64,000 nucleotides of DNA, from contig NZ_PJRP01000008.1 in assembly GCF_002858765.1 (NCBI RefSeq), positions 62,001 to 126,000 of the forward strand, read 5' to 3'. This DNA is from Cupriavidus pauculus. Lineage in GTDB: Bacteria; Pseudomonadota; Gammaproteobacteria; Burkholderiales; Burkholderiaceae. The notes under the pieces were generated by a model, which saw nothing but the letters and a program-made list of their open reading frames with translations, was not told where the DNA came from and searched no databases. Of the stretch, positions 31,856-40,483 are shown in pieces. Made by a program: the position numbers and the translations under genes. Position 1 is the stretch's first letter, and every line of letters starts with the position of its first letter.

Positions 31856-33144
31856 GCTGCCTGGCGCGACTTGCCGTAGCGGCGCACGCGGATATCGGCC
31901 TGCTCCTTGTGCCCGGCAAAGCCTTCCAGCGCACACAGCCGCGAGCAGTATTCGCCGATCATGGCCGAGGCCTCGTCGGTCGTCACGCGCTGGTAGGTGC
32001 AGGTCTTGATGAACTTGCCCACCCACAGGCCGCCGGTGTAGCGCGCCGCCTTGGTGGTCGGCAGCGTGTGGTTGGTGCCGATGACCTTGTCGCCATACGA
32101 CACATTGGTGCGGGCGCCCAGGAAGAGCGCGCCGTAGTTCGTCATGTGCTGCAGGAAGTAGTCCGGATCGCGCGTCATGACCTGCACGTGCTCGGATGCA
32201 ATGCGATCCGCCTCGGTCACCATTTCCTCGTACGAATCGCACAGGATGATCTCGCCGTATTCTTCCCAGGCCACGCGGGCAATCGGCGCGGTCGGCAGGA
32301 TGGCGAGCTGGCGGGCGATCTCGGCCGGCACGGCCTCTGCCAGGGCGCGCGAGTTGGTCAGCAGGATGGCCGGCGAATTGGGCCCGTGTTCGGCCTGGCC
32401 CAGCAGGTCGGCCACCGCGAGTTCGGCGTCGCAGGTGTCGTCGGCGATGATCAGCGTCTCGGTCGGGCCGGCCAGCAGGTCGATGCCCACGCGCCCGAAC
32501 AGCTGGCGCTTGGCTTCGGCCACATAGGCATTGCCCGGCCCAACGATCATGTCGACCGGTTCGATGTGTTCCGTGCCCAGCGCCATGGCGGCGATGGCCT
32601 GCACGCCACCCATGCAGTAGATCTCGTCGGCGCCGGCCAGGTGCATGGCGGCGACGATGGCGGGCGACGGCTTGCCGTCGAACGGCGGCGCCGCCGCAAT
32701 CACGCGCTTCACGCCGGCCACCTTGGCCGTCAGCACACTCATATGGGCCGATGCCACCAGCGGATACTTGCCCCCGGGGATATAGCAGCCGACGCTGTTC
32801 ACCGGCAGGTTCTTGTGGCCCAGCACCACGCCGGGCAGGGTCTCCACCTCGACGTCGTGCATCGAATCCTTCTGGATCTGCGCGAAGCGACGGATCTGCG
32901 CCTGGGCAAAGCGGATGTCATCGAGCACTTCAGGCGACAGCGACGCCACGCAGGCCTCGATTTCAGCCTGCGACAGCCGGAAGTTCTGCGGCTGCCACTT
33001 GTCGAACTGCGCGGAGTAGTCGCGCACGGCGGCGTCGCCACGGCTGGCGATCTGCGCCAGGATGCCCGCGACGGTATCGCGTACCTGCTCCTGGATTTCC
33101 GCCTTCACTTCCTGCGGCTTCGACGTCTTCAAAAACTGGGCCAT
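31852..33144 (-). CDS. HisD-like NAD-dependent dehydrogenase, catabolic
   Basis: 430 aa homologue of histidinol dehydrogenase. All zinc and catalytic residues of the fold are present: Q250 and H253 (GQAEHGPNS), E318-H319 (ASEHV), D352 ([10 protein letters not shown]) and H412 (FAGHKEQ). It is not in a his operon, and its end ([20 protein letters not shown]) is closer to HpsN-type sulfopropanediol 3-dehydrogenases than to biosynthetic HisD. It is coupled to an SDR gene and next to an aldolase and a Bug receptor, so it probably oxidises a primary alcohol of a small polyol acid to the carboxylate in a catabolic pathway. The ATG at 33144 has GGAG six bases upstream. Substrate not proven. Confidence 0.85.
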   Translation of the reverse strand: MAQFLKTSKPQEVKAEIQEQVRDTVAGILAQIASRGDAAVRDYSAQFDKWQPQNFRLSQAEIEACVASLSPEVLDDIRFAQAQIRRFAQIQKDSMHDVEVETLPGVVLGHKNLPVNSVGCYIPGGKYPLVASAHMSVLTAKVAGVKRVIAAAPPFDGKPSPAIVAAMHLAGADEIYCMGGVQAIAAMALGTEHIEPVDMIVGPGNAYVAEAKRQLFGRVGIDLLAGPTETLIIADDTCDAELAVADLLGQAEHGPNSPAILLTNSRALAEAVPAEIARQLAILPTAPIARVAWEEYGEIILCDSYEEMVTEADRIASEHVQVMTRDPDYFLQHMTNYGALFLGARTNVSYGDKVIGTNHTLPTTKAARYTGGLWVGKFIKTCTYQRVTTDEASAMIGEYCSRLCALEGFAGHKEQADIRVRRYGKSRQAA

Positions 33145-33249
33145 GCAAGTCTCCTTCTGGTATGCCATGGGCGCACGGCGCCGGGACGCGCTGCGCCCGG
33201 CCGCTCGTGGCGATTCTGTGTGTGCTGGAACGGGGAAATTCTGGGCGGG

Positions 33250-34062
33250 CTAGTAGCGCAATCCCGCTGCGGTGGTGTCGTGCCCGGCCTGGGCCGCCTG
33301 GCGAAGCGCCTGCGTGATCACGCTGGTGGCGACCGTGGCGAAGTAGCGCGCCCCGCATTCGCCATAGCGTCGCTCGTCGTCCGCGTTCAGCGCAATGATG
33401 CCGGCGCACTTGCCCTGGGCATGCACCGCGCGCAGCGTCTGCTCGATGGCGGCCGCCACGGCGGGGGCCTTCCAGTCATTGCCATGGCCCATCGCATGCG
33501 CCAGGTCGTTCGGGCCGACGAACACGCAGTCGATGCCGTCGACGGCCGCAATCGCCGCGGCGTTGGCAACGCCCTCGGGCGTTTCGATCATCGCGATCAG
33601 CGCCACGCCCTCGTTGCTGCGCGTGGTATGGGCGGCGCCCGGAAACGCGCCGTAGCCGGCTGCGCGGCCGCTGAAAGCGCTGCCGCGTCGGCCAATGGCG
33701 GGATACCGCACGCGCTGCACCAGATCGCGGGCATCCTCGACCGTTTCGATCATCGGCACCTGCACGGCGCTGGCGCCCATGTCCAGGACACGGGGGATGT
33801 CTTCGAGAAAGCACCGCACCACCGGAATGATGCCGCTGGCGCGGGCGGCGCGCAGCATGTGCTCGGTGGTTTCAAAATCGGCGGCGCCGTGCTCGTTGTC
33901 GATGATGGCGAACGTGAAGCCCGCGTAGGCACACATCTCCACGATGGCCGGGCTGGGCAGGGCCGTGAAGATGCCGCGCACGGGCTTTCCACTGCGAAGC
34001 AGCGCCGGCAGGCGGTCGTCGATCGGGTGCTGGATGGTCATGTCTCGCGTCTCTGTTTTCAT
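33250..34062 (-). CDS. HpcH/HpaI-family aldolase
   Basis: 270 aa class II aldolase of the HpcH/HpaI family, which cleaves 2-oxo-4-hydroxy acids to pyruvate and an aldehyde with a divalent metal. Seen are the active-site DNEHGAADF (His), PVVRCF (Arg), VQVPMIET, IAMIETPEGV (metal Glu) and FVGPNDLAHAMG (metal Asp). It opens the leftward cluster with the HisD-like, SDR and Bug genes and is divergent from a LysR gene. The start at 34062 is taken; an internal ATG at 34041 is also possible. With two dehydrogenases nearby, it may supply or use the final C-C cleavage step. Confidence 0.9.
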   Translation of the reverse strand: MKTETRDMTIQHPIDDRLPALLRSGKPVRGIFTALPSPAIVEMCAYAGFTFAIIDNEHGAADFETTEHMLRAARASGIIPVVRCFLEDIPRVLDMGASAVQVPMIETVEDARDLVQRVRYPAIGRRGSAFSGRAAGYGAFPGAAHTTRSNEGVALIAMIETPEGVANAAAIAAVDGIDCVFVGPNDLAHAMGHGNDWKAPAVAAAIEQTLRAVHAQGKCAGIIALNADDERRYGECGARYFATVATSVITQALRQAAQAGHDTTAAGLRY

Positions 34063-34115
34063 GCCGCGACGCGTAGAGGTGGTCGCGGTGAAGACATTCT
34101 GCGTCTGGGCGAGTT

Positions 34116-34162
34116 ATATTTCCAATATTACTTGTGTATCTGACTTATACAGAACCTGTATA
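34116..34162. promoter_or_regulatory. two palindromes in the aldolase/LysR promoter, one at the LysR start
   Basis: TATACAG (34146-34152), AAC, CTGTATA (34156-34162) is a perfect seven-base inverted repeat whose last base is the A of the LysR start codon. ATATT (34116-34120), TCC, AATAT (34124-34128) lies 18 bases upstream. Both are A+T-rich islands in the 99-base gap. They are good candidates for the LysR activation and recognition sites. Confidence 0.5.
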
Positions 34163-35100
34163 TGTATAACCCACTCGAACTGCGTGTTCTGACCTCGTTC
34201 CTGGTGCTGGCCGACGAACTCAATTTCACGCGCGCCGCACGTCGGCTCAATATGACGCAGCCGCCCTTGAGCCTGCAGATCAAACAACTCGAAGCCCAGA
34301 TCGGGGCGCAATTGTTCGAGCGGACCAAACGGAGCGTGCGGCTGACGCCAGCCGGCCAGGTGCTGCGCGCCGAGGCCGAGAAGCTGTTCGACATCGAACA
34401 TCGCGCGCGGCAGATGGTGGCGCAGGCGAACCGTGGCGAGGACGTGGGCCATCTCGGCATCGGCCTGACCGCCATCTCCGCCGTCGAACTCGTTCCGGAC
34501 ATCCTGCGGCGCTTTTCCGCGCGCGTGCCCGGCGTGCTCTACTCGCTGCGCGAAATCAGTTCCGAGGCCATGCTCCAGGCGCTGCTGAGCAACGAGCTGG
34601 ACGTGGCCATCCTGCGGCCGCCCGTTACCGATCCCCGTCTGCAGGCGCGGCGCCTGATGTCCGATCCCTATGTGCTGGCCGTGCCCGTCGATCATCCGCT
34701 GGCCAGCCAGCCAAAAGTCCATGCGCGCGACCTCGACGGCCAGAGCCTGGCCACGCTGGAACGGCGCTACGGCCAGTACGCGCACGACCTGATGATGACC
34801 TGGCTGGCCGAGCACAATATCGTGCCGTCGCGCGTGCACGACGCGGCGCGCCACCACGCCATGATGTCGATGGTGTCGGCCGGCATTGCCGTATCGCTGG
34901 TGCCCGCATCGGCCGCCGCCCAACCGATCAACGGCGTGGTCTATCGACGGCTGGCCGACCGCGATGTACCGGCATTGGAACTGTGGGTGGCCTTCCACAA
35001 GGAAATCGGCAATCCGATGATCCTGCCGTTCGTGGCGCAGGCCGTGGAGAGCGCAGCCGGCTACAAGGTGGCTGACCGCTGCTTCTCGCCACCGGGCTAG
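34162..35100 (+). CDS. LysR-family transcriptional regulator
   Basis: 312 aa LysR regulator. The helix-turn-helix opens at residue 3 (NPLELRVLTSFLVLADELNF, MTQPPLSLQIKQLEAQIGAQ) and resembles the BenM/CatM/CbbR side of the family; the effector domain starts at about 90. The ATG at 34162 gives a standard N terminus but has no Shine-Dalgarno sequence, and a perfect palindrome ends on the start codon, suggesting autorepression. It is divergent from the aldolase / HisD-like / SDR / Bug cluster and most likely controls it. Confidence 0.92.
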   Translation: MYNPLELRVLTSFLVLADELNFTRAARRLNMTQPPLSLQIKQLEAQIGAQLFERTKRSVRLTPAGQVLRAEAEKLFDIEHRARQMVAQANRGEDVGHLGIGLTAISAVELVPDILRRFSARVPGVLYSLREISSEAMLQALLSNELDVAILRPPVTDPRLQARRLMSDPYVLAVPVDHPLASQPKVHARDLDGQSLATLERRYGQYAHDLMMTWLAEHNIVPSRVHDAARHHAMMSMVSAGIAVSLVPASAAAQPINGVVYRRLADRDVPALELWVAFHKEIGNPMILPFVAQAVESAAGYKVADRCFSPPG

Positions 35101-35197
35101 CGCCGCCGGGGCCCGCCCGGCCCGGAAAACCTGTACGCTTCCCGTGCGCCATACCCCGAGCGCCCGACAGGCCCACCACCACAAAAGGATCTCCACC

Positions 35198-35518
35198 ATG
35201 CCGCGCAGACGACAGTTCCTCGGCTATCTTCCGCTCGCCCTGACCACCAGCGTGATCGTCACCGCGGCCCTGGGCAGCCGGCACGCCCGTGCCGCCAGCA
35301 TGCTGGGAGAGCAGGAACCGGGGGCATTGAAGCTCGGCTACAAGGCCGATACCGCGAAGGTCGATCCGCAGAAATTCCCGGCCCACAAGCCATCGCAGAC
35401 CTGCGCGAACTGCCAGCTCTACCAGGGCGACACGGGCAGCGCATCCGGCGGCTGCGTGCTGTTCGGCGACAAGGACGTGGCGGCCAAGGGCTGGTGCAGC
35501 GCCTGGGAACAGGGCTGA
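35198..35518 (+). CDS. high-potential iron-sulfur protein (HiPIP)
   Basis: 106 aa periplasmic electron carrier with one [4Fe-4S] cluster. A twin-arginine signal (PRRRQFLGYLPLALTTSVIV) runs to AHA-like cleavage near residue 32. The mature part has the HiPIP cysteine pattern: CANC (two), GGC and GWC, with the aromatic QLYQG and SAWEQG surroundings. The ATG at 35198 has AAGGA about nine bases upstream. HiPIPs pass electrons between quinol-oxidising complexes and terminal oxidases or reductases, so it could work with the caa3 oxidase of this window; that link is inference. It converges on the GFA gene. Confidence 0.92.
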   Translation: MPRRRQFLGYLPLALTTSVIVTAALGSRHARAASMLGEQEPGALKLGYKADTAKVDPQKFPAHKPSQTCANCQLYQGDTGSASGGCVLFGDKDVAAKGWCSAWEQG

Positions 35519-35532
35519 TTTCAGCCAATCAT

Positions 35533-35970
35533 TCAGCCAATCCGTGAGTCGGCCGGCACGTACCGCAGCGTGCCGGCCTGGCGTGCCGGGCCGCCGGTAT
35601 CGTTCGGATGATTGACGCCATCCATGACCGGCACCTCCGCAAAATCGAACGGGCTGACCCCATCCAGGCAAGCCACGTTGACACCGTACAGGTTCGGATT
35701 CGATCGCCGCTGCAGGTGCGTATGGATGCCGCAGCGGGAACAGAAGAAGTGCTGGGCCGATCCGGTGTTGAAGCGGTAGCTGCTCAGCAGCGCCTCGCCG
35801 CGCAGGAACCTGAGCCCACCGATGTCCGCCGCGACGACCACGGCGCCCCGCATCCGGCAGTAGGAACAGTTGCAGCGGCGCACCGTGTCGAGGCCGTCGC
35901 TGAGTGTCGCCTCGAAGCGCACCGCGCCGCAATGGCACTGGCCAGCCCGCTGATTCATGTCGTTCGTCAT
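35533..35970 (-). CDS. GFA/CENP-V domain zinc protein
   Basis: 145 aa protein of the glutathione-dependent formaldehyde-activating (GFA) / CENP-V fold. The zinc-binding cysteines lie in QCHCGAVRFEA (near 14-16), RCNCSYCRMRGA (about 33-38) and FFCSRCGIHTH (about 76-79). Most such small proteins have unknown substrates, and a direct role in glutathione-formaldehyde handling is not established. The ATG at 35970 follows GGAGAG by nine bases. It converges on the HiPIP gene (14-base gap) and follows the DMT transporter gene by 21 bases on the same strand. Confidence 0.9.
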   Translation of the reverse strand: MTNDMNQRAGQCHCGAVRFEATLSDGLDTVRRCNCSYCRMRGAVVVAADIGGLRFLRGEALLSSYRFNTGSAQHFFCSRCGIHTHLQRRSNPNLYGVNVACLDGVSPFDFAEVPVMDGVNHPNDTGGPARQAGTLRYVPADSRIG

Positions 35971-35991
35971 GTTGCAAATCTCTCCGCTTGT

Positions 35992-36834
35992 TCAAAGTCC
36001 CAGGCAAATCGCGCCGGCCGTGACGACCATGCAGGCAAGCCAGCGTGCTCGACTGACGGTTTCCCCCAGAAACACCCGGCCGATCAGCACCGCGAACACC
36101 ACGCTGGTCTCGCGCAGCGCCGATACCGCGCCCATCGCGCCGGCCTGCAGCACCCAGATCACGATGCCATACGCAACCAGCGACACCAGCCCGCCGCCTA
36201 GCGACACGCCGACCGACAGCGGCTCCGCACGGACTGGCGCCCACAGCGGCCCGATGCCCCGCATCGCGACGAACAGCACCGGCATCAGCCAGTAGAACAG
36301 GAACATCCACGCGGTGTACGAAACCGCCTGGCCGCCGGAAAGCCGTACGCCGATGCCATCGATCACGGTATAGATCGCGATGGTCGCCCCGGTCGCCAGC
36401 GCGGCCAGCGCACCGGCGCGCGACATACGGCGCCCCTGCAGCGCGATGGCGATGATGCCGCCCGAGATCATCGCCACCCCCAGCCCGTGCAGCGGGCTGA
36501 TCGACTCCTGCGCGAACAGCGCCGCGCCCAGCGTGACCAGCAGCGGCGACGAACCGCGCGCGATCGGGTAGGCCAGCGCCAGGTCGCTGCGGCGATAGGA
36601 CCGCACCAGGCTCATGTTGTAGAAGATATGCACGAGCCCCGACGCGACGATGTACGGCCAGGCGGCACGCGCCGGCAAGGGGCTGGACAGGACGATGATC
36701 GTGGCCACCGCCGCGATGGCGATGCTCATCCACGTCATGGACAGGAAACGATCGCGATTGCCGTGCAGCATCGCGTTCCAGCTCGCGTGGAGCAAGGCCG
36801 CCAGGAGCACGACGCCGCCGGTAAGACTCAACAT
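35992..36834 (-). CDS. EamA/DMT-family transporter
   Basis: 280 aa inner-membrane transporter with about ten helices in two EamA repeats (first: HASWNAMLHGNRDRFLSMTW, ARGSSPLLVTLGAALFAQES; second: the repeated SALRETSVVFAVLIGRVFLG). The drug/metabolite transporter family exports small metabolites or amino acids. The ATG at 36834 is preferred over a TTG at 36843. It is divergent from a GcvA-like LysR gene across a gap with an inverted repeat, which suggests control by that protein. It may form a transcript with the GFA gene downstream. Confidence 0.9.
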   Translation of the reverse strand: MLSLTGGVVLLAALLHASWNAMLHGNRDRFLSMTWMSIAIAAVATIIVLSSPLPARAAWPYIVASGLVHIFYNMSLVRSYRRSDLALAYPIARGSSPLLVTLGAALFAQESISPLHGLGVAMISGGIIAIALQGRRMSRAGALAALATGATIAIYTVIDGIGVRLSGGQAVSYTAWMFLFYWLMPVLFVAMRGIGPLWAPVRAEPLSVGVSLGGGLVSLVAYGIVIWVLQAGAMGAVSALRETSVVFAVLIGRVFLGETVSRARWLACMVVTAGAICLGL

Positions 36835-36913
36835 AGGGATCAAGGATCAGGACGGAAAGTGAGCGGGAAACGACGTGGTTCAGACTGACAGGCAGGATAA
36901 CTATCTTGTGATG

Positions 36914-36940
36914 GCCGGACAATCGAGATAAATTGCCGGC
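36914..36940. promoter_or_regulatory. inverted repeat in the DMT/LysR promoter
   Basis: GCCGG-A-CAAT (36914-36923) mirrors ATTG-CCGGC (36932-36940) with one unpaired A. It lies 24 bases before the LysR ATG and 80 bases before the transporter start, where a shared operator is expected. Confidence 0.4.
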
Positions 36941-36963
36941 TCACGTTAGAAAATCTATCCCTA

Positions 36964-37869
36964 ATGAAACTGGTATTGCCTCCCCTGAACGCCTTGCGCG
37001 CCTTCGAGGCCGCCGGCCGGCTCGGCAGCTTCAAGGAAGCCGCGGCGGAACTGCATGTGACGCATGGCGCGGTGAGCCAGCAGGTGCGCCTGCTTGAGGC
37101 ATGGCTGGGCGCCGCGCTGTTCGAGCGGCACAACCGGCGGGTGGCGTTGACCCCCGCGGCCAGGGCCTATCTGGACAAGGTCGGCCCCCTGTTGGACCAG
37201 CTCTCGCTGGCCACCGCGCGATACGGCGTGACCGAGACGGTCGCGCGGACCCTGTCCGTGAATGCATCCGCCACCTTCACCCTGCGCTGGCTGGTGCCCA
37301 GGCTGGCCGTGTTTCGCGCAGCCCATCCTGACGTGGAGGTGAACGTCGAGACGTCCAACGCGCCGCTGGAAAGCCTGAAAGATGGGTATGACGTCATCAT
37401 CCGGGGTGGCCCGGACACGTTCTACGGCTATTCGACCCGGTCTTTCCTGGTCGAGGAACGGGCGCCGGTCTGCAGTCCGGCGCTGCTGCAGCGCCTGCCG
37501 CTCGGGTCGCCAGGCGACCTGCGGCAACACACGTTGCTGCACACGTCGAGCCTGCCACGGCTCTGGCCCGACTGGCTGGCCAGCGCCCAGATGCCGGCGC
37601 TGATCCCCGCCGCCACCCTGACCTTCGACCACTTCTATCTGACCTTGCAGGCCGCCATCGACGGCATCGGCATCGCAATGGGGCCGATCGCGCTGGTGGC
37701 CGACGATCTCGCCGCGGGCCGGCTTGTCGAGCCGTTCGCCACGCCGCGCCTGCCATCCCGCAGCTATTGCACCTACGTTCCGGATGACAAGTCTGGCGAC
37801 GAACTGGTGGGGAGATTCTGCACCTGGCTGGAGCACGAGGGCATGGCGCCCCGGGGTGCCACCCGCTAG
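36964..37869 (+). CDS. LysR-family transcriptional regulator, GcvA-like
   Basis: 301 aa LysR regulator of the GcvA/AmpR-like group: LPPLNALRAFEAAGRLGSFK and THGAVSQQVRLLEAWLGAAL form the helix-turn-helix, and the effector domain shows NASATFTLRWLVPRLAVFRA and the family HTLLHTSSLPRLWPDW region. It is divergent from the DMT transporter gene, the likely target. The ATG at 36964 gives the standard N terminus. It lies upstream of the TonB receptor gene by 143 bases on the same strand but the receptor probably has its own promoter. Confidence 0.9.
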   Translation: MKLVLPPLNALRAFEAAGRLGSFKEAAAELHVTHGAVSQQVRLLEAWLGAALFERHNRRVALTPAARAYLDKVGPLLDQLSLATARYGVTETVARTLSVNASATFTLRWLVPRLAVFRAAHPDVEVNVETSNAPLESLKDGYDVIIRGGPDTFYGYSTRSFLVEERAPVCSPALLQRLPLGSPGDLRQHTLLHTSSLPRLWPDWLASAQMPALIPAATLTFDHFYLTLQAAIDGIGIAMGPIALVADDLAAGRLVEPFATPRLPSRSYCTYVPDDKSGDELVGRFCTWLEHEGMAPRGATR

Positions 37870-37967
37870 CCCTGCCGTGCCCGACCCTGCCCGTTCGCCC
37901 GCTGTCCGCAGACATTTTTTCAGATTTTTGGCAAAAGGGTGGTCTGTTCCGGATTCTCGCGTGACAT

Positions 37968-37988
37968 AGCAAGTAAGACCTTCTTGCT
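37968..37988. promoter_or_regulatory. inverted repeat before the TonB receptor gene
   Basis: AGCAAG (37968-37973), nine bases, CTTGCT (37983-37988) form a perfect inverted repeat 24 bases before the start of the siderophore-type receptor. It is not a canonical Fur box. It may be an operator for an unidentified regulator. Confidence 0.3.
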
Positions 37989-38012
37989 TATGCTCTGCAG
38001 TCCGATCCACGT

Positions 38013-40481
38013 ATGCCCGCTGACCGCCACGACTTTAGCCACGCCTTTCGTCCTTCGACACTGATTCCGCGCACCCTGCTTGCCGCCGCCCTCCACGCTT
38101 CGGGGCTGATCGTTGCCGCGCCCGCCTTCGCACAGGGCAATCCCGTGCAGGCGCCCGCCGTCCGCGCTTACGACATACCCCCCGGCGACTTGCAGACGGC
38201 GCTGAACCGGTTCGGCCGCGAAGCCGGCATTCTGCTGGCGTTCACGCCCGGACAGACGGCGAACCTGACCACCAACGGCCTGCGCGGCCAATATACGGTG
38301 CAGGCGGGGCTGGACCAGCTTCTGGAAGGTACGGGCCTGGGCGTGACCCGGGATAACGGGAGCTATCTTCTTGTCCGCCGCGAAGACGCCAGCCGGGCCA
38401 CCCAGGACAACGCCACGGGCAGCCCCACCCTGCCCCAGGTAACGGTCAGCGCCACGGGCCCGACGGAAAGCTATCGCCCCCAGCCCAGCGCCTCCACGCT
38501 GCGTTCGGACCTGCCACTGCAGGACACGCCGCAGGTCGTCAACATCGTTCCGGCGCAGGTGCTGCAGGACCAGCGGCCGCGCAACCTGGACGATGCATTG
38601 GGCAACGTCAGCGGCATTACCCAGGGCAATACGCTGGCCGGCACGCAGGACACCATCATGAAGCGTGGCTTCGGTGGCAATCGCGATGGGTCCATCATGC
38701 ATAACGGCATGCCGCTGGTGCAGGGCCGCGGCTTCAACGCGGCGGCCGAAAGCGTGGAAGTGATAAAGGGGCCGGCGTCACTGCTGTACGGCATCATGGA
38801 CCCGGGCGGGGTCATCAACATCGTCAGCAAGGTTCCGGAGCGCAAGCGCCATACGGAACTGTCGCTGCGGGGCTCCACCTATGGGCACGGCCAGAACGGG
38901 GCGGGTGGCACCCTGGACACCACCGGCGCGGTTGGCGACACGCCGCTTGCCTACCGGCTGGTGGCTGACTACACCGACGAGCAGTACTGGCGCAATTTCG
39001 GCGTCCATCGCGAGACGCTGATCGCGCCATCGGTGGCCTGGTACGGCAAGGACACCCAGGCCGTGCTGTCGTACGAGTATCGCAAATTCCTGTACCCGTT
39101 CGATCGCGGCACGGCGCTTGACCCGCGCACGAACGAACCGCTGCCCATCCCGAGCCGCCGGCGGCTTGACGAGGCGTTCAACCAGATGGAAGGCGAATCG
39201 CACCTGGCGCAGCTTTCGGTCGACCACCAGTTCAACGCCGACTGGAAGGGCCACTTCGGCTACAGCTACAACCGCGAAACCTACGATGCGGGCCAGTTGC
39301 GCGTGACCGGCGTGAACACCGGCAACGGCACGCTGACGCGCAGCAACGACGCCACGCATGGCGCGCTGAGCACGGACAGCTACGGCATTGCCTACGTCGA
39401 CGGCAACTTCCGGCTGGGCGGGATGCGCAACAACCTGCAGCTGGGGATGGACCACGAGTACCGGCTCATCTATCGCCGCGACCTGCTGCGCCAGGCCACC
39501 CGCAGCACGTTCAGTTACCTGAACCCGGTCTATGGCCTGGAAAACCCGTCCACCACGGTCTCGGCCAGCGACAGCGACCAGACCGATTCGCTGCACAACA
39601 CGTCGGTCTTCCTGCAGGACAGCCTGTACCTGACCGACAAGTGGATCCTGGTGGGCGGCGTCCGCTACATGACCTGGAGCCAGATGGCGGGGCGCGGCCG
39701 CCCGTTCACCGTCAACACCGACATCTCGGGCAACAAGTGGCTGCCGCGCGCGGGCATCGTCTACAAGGCCACGCCGGCGGTATCGGTCTACGCGAGCTAC
39801 ACGGCATCGCTCAAGCCGACCTCGACCATCGCGCCGCTGAGTTCGGGCGTGGTCATCGATTCGTCGGTGGCCCCGGAAGAAGCCAGGTCGTGGGAACTGG
39901 GGACGAAGGTGGACTTCGTCGGCGGCCTGACCGGCACGTTCGCGCTGTTCAACATCGACAAGAAGAACGTACTGGTATCCCAGTACAACGACGTCACCAA
40001 GCTGACGGACTGGCGCACATCGGGCAAGGCCCGCTCGCGTGGCGCCGAACTGGACATTTCCGGGCAGATCGGCAACCGCTGGAACGTCATCGCCAGCTAT
40101 GCCTACATCGACGCCAAGACCACCGAAGACCCGCTGTACGCCGGCAACCGGCTCTGGAACGTGGCACAGCACACGGCATCGCTGTCCGCCGTCTACGACT
40201 TCGGACAGATCTTCGGCGGCGACCGCCTGCGGCTGGGCGGCATGGCCCACTACGTGGGCAACCGGCCCGGCGATTCGGCCAACAGCTTCTCGCTGCCGGC
40301 CTACACACTGTTCGACGCGTTCGCGACCTACGAGACGCGCCTCAGCGGGCAAAAGGTGCGCTTCCAGTTGAACGCCAAGAACCTGTTCAACCGCGTGTAC
40401 TACCCGTCCAGCGCCAACCGCTACTTCGTGGCCGTGGGCGACGCCCGGCAGGTTTCGCTGATTACCACCTTCGAGTTCTGA
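38013..40481 (+). CDS. TonB-dependent siderophore receptor with STN signalling domain
   Basis: 822 aa outer-membrane receptor. The signal peptide ends near residue 40 (AAPAFA). An STN/secretin-like domain (about 52-121, YDIPPGDLQTALNRFGREAG) comes next, then a TonB box (PQVTVSAT, about 142-149), a plug domain with QDTPQVVNIVPAQVLQDQRP and SVEVIKGPASLLYGIMDPGG, and a 22-strand barrel ending in TTFEF. The STN domain is the hallmark of receptors that signal to an anti-sigma/ECF sigma pair (FecA, FpvA), but no such pair is in this window. The ligand is probably a ferric siderophore. The downstream gene starts two bases after the stop and is co-transcribed. Confidence 0.93.
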   Translation: MPADRHDFSHAFRPSTLIPRTLLAAALHASGLIVAAPAFAQGNPVQAPAVRAYDIPPGDLQTALNRFGREAGILLAFTPGQTANLTTNGLRGQYTVQAGLDQLLEGTGLGVTRDNGSYLLVRREDASRATQDNATGSPTLPQVTVSATGPTESYRPQPSASTLRSDLPLQDTPQVVNIVPAQVLQDQRPRNLDDALGNVSGITQGNTLAGTQDTIMKRGFGGNRDGSIMHNGMPLVQGRGFNAAAESVEVIKGPASLLYGIMDPGGVINIVSKVPERKRHTELSLRGSTYGHGQNGAGGTLDTTGAVGDTPLAYRLVADYTDEQYWRNFGVHRETLIAPSVAWYGKDTQAVLSYEYRKFLYPFDRGTALDPRTNEPLPIPSRRRLDEAFNQMEGESHLAQLSVDHQFNADWKGHFGYSYNRETYDAGQLRVTGVNTGNGTLTRSNDATHGALSTDSYGIAYVDGNFRLGGMRNNLQLGMDHEYRLIYRRDLLRQATRSTFSYLNPVYGLENPSTTVSASDSDQTDSLHNTSVFLQDSLYLTDKWILVGGVRYMTWSQMAGRGRPFTVNTDISGNKWLPRAGIVYKATPAVSVYASYTASLKPTSTIAPLSSGVVIDSSVAPEEARSWELGTKVDFVGGLTGTFALFNIDKKNVLVSQYNDVTKLTDWRTSGKARSRGAELDISGQIGNRWNVIASYAYIDAKTTEDPLYAGNRLWNVAQHTASLSAVYDFGQIFGGDRLRLGGMAHYVGNRPGDSANSFSLPAYTLFDAFATYETRLSGQKVRFQLNAKNLFNRVYYPSSANRYFVAVGDARQVSLITTFEF

Positions 40482-40483
40482 CC

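Noticed and set aside
31852-33144. Reading the gene as hisD of histidine biosynthesis
   Set aside because: No his genes nearby, and the context and C-terminal sequence fit a catabolic HisD-like dehydrogenase. All catalytic residues are kept, so activity toward some alcohol is expected.
31576-34143. 855-codon open frame on the plus strand
   Set aside because: It is the antisense of the SDR, HisD-like and aldolase genes, rich in His/Arg/Gly, without any family motif. Typical of high-GC DNA.
34928-36922. 664-codon open frame on the minus strand
   Set aside because: It crosses the LysR, HiPIP, GFA and DMT genes in other frames and has no recognisable domain.
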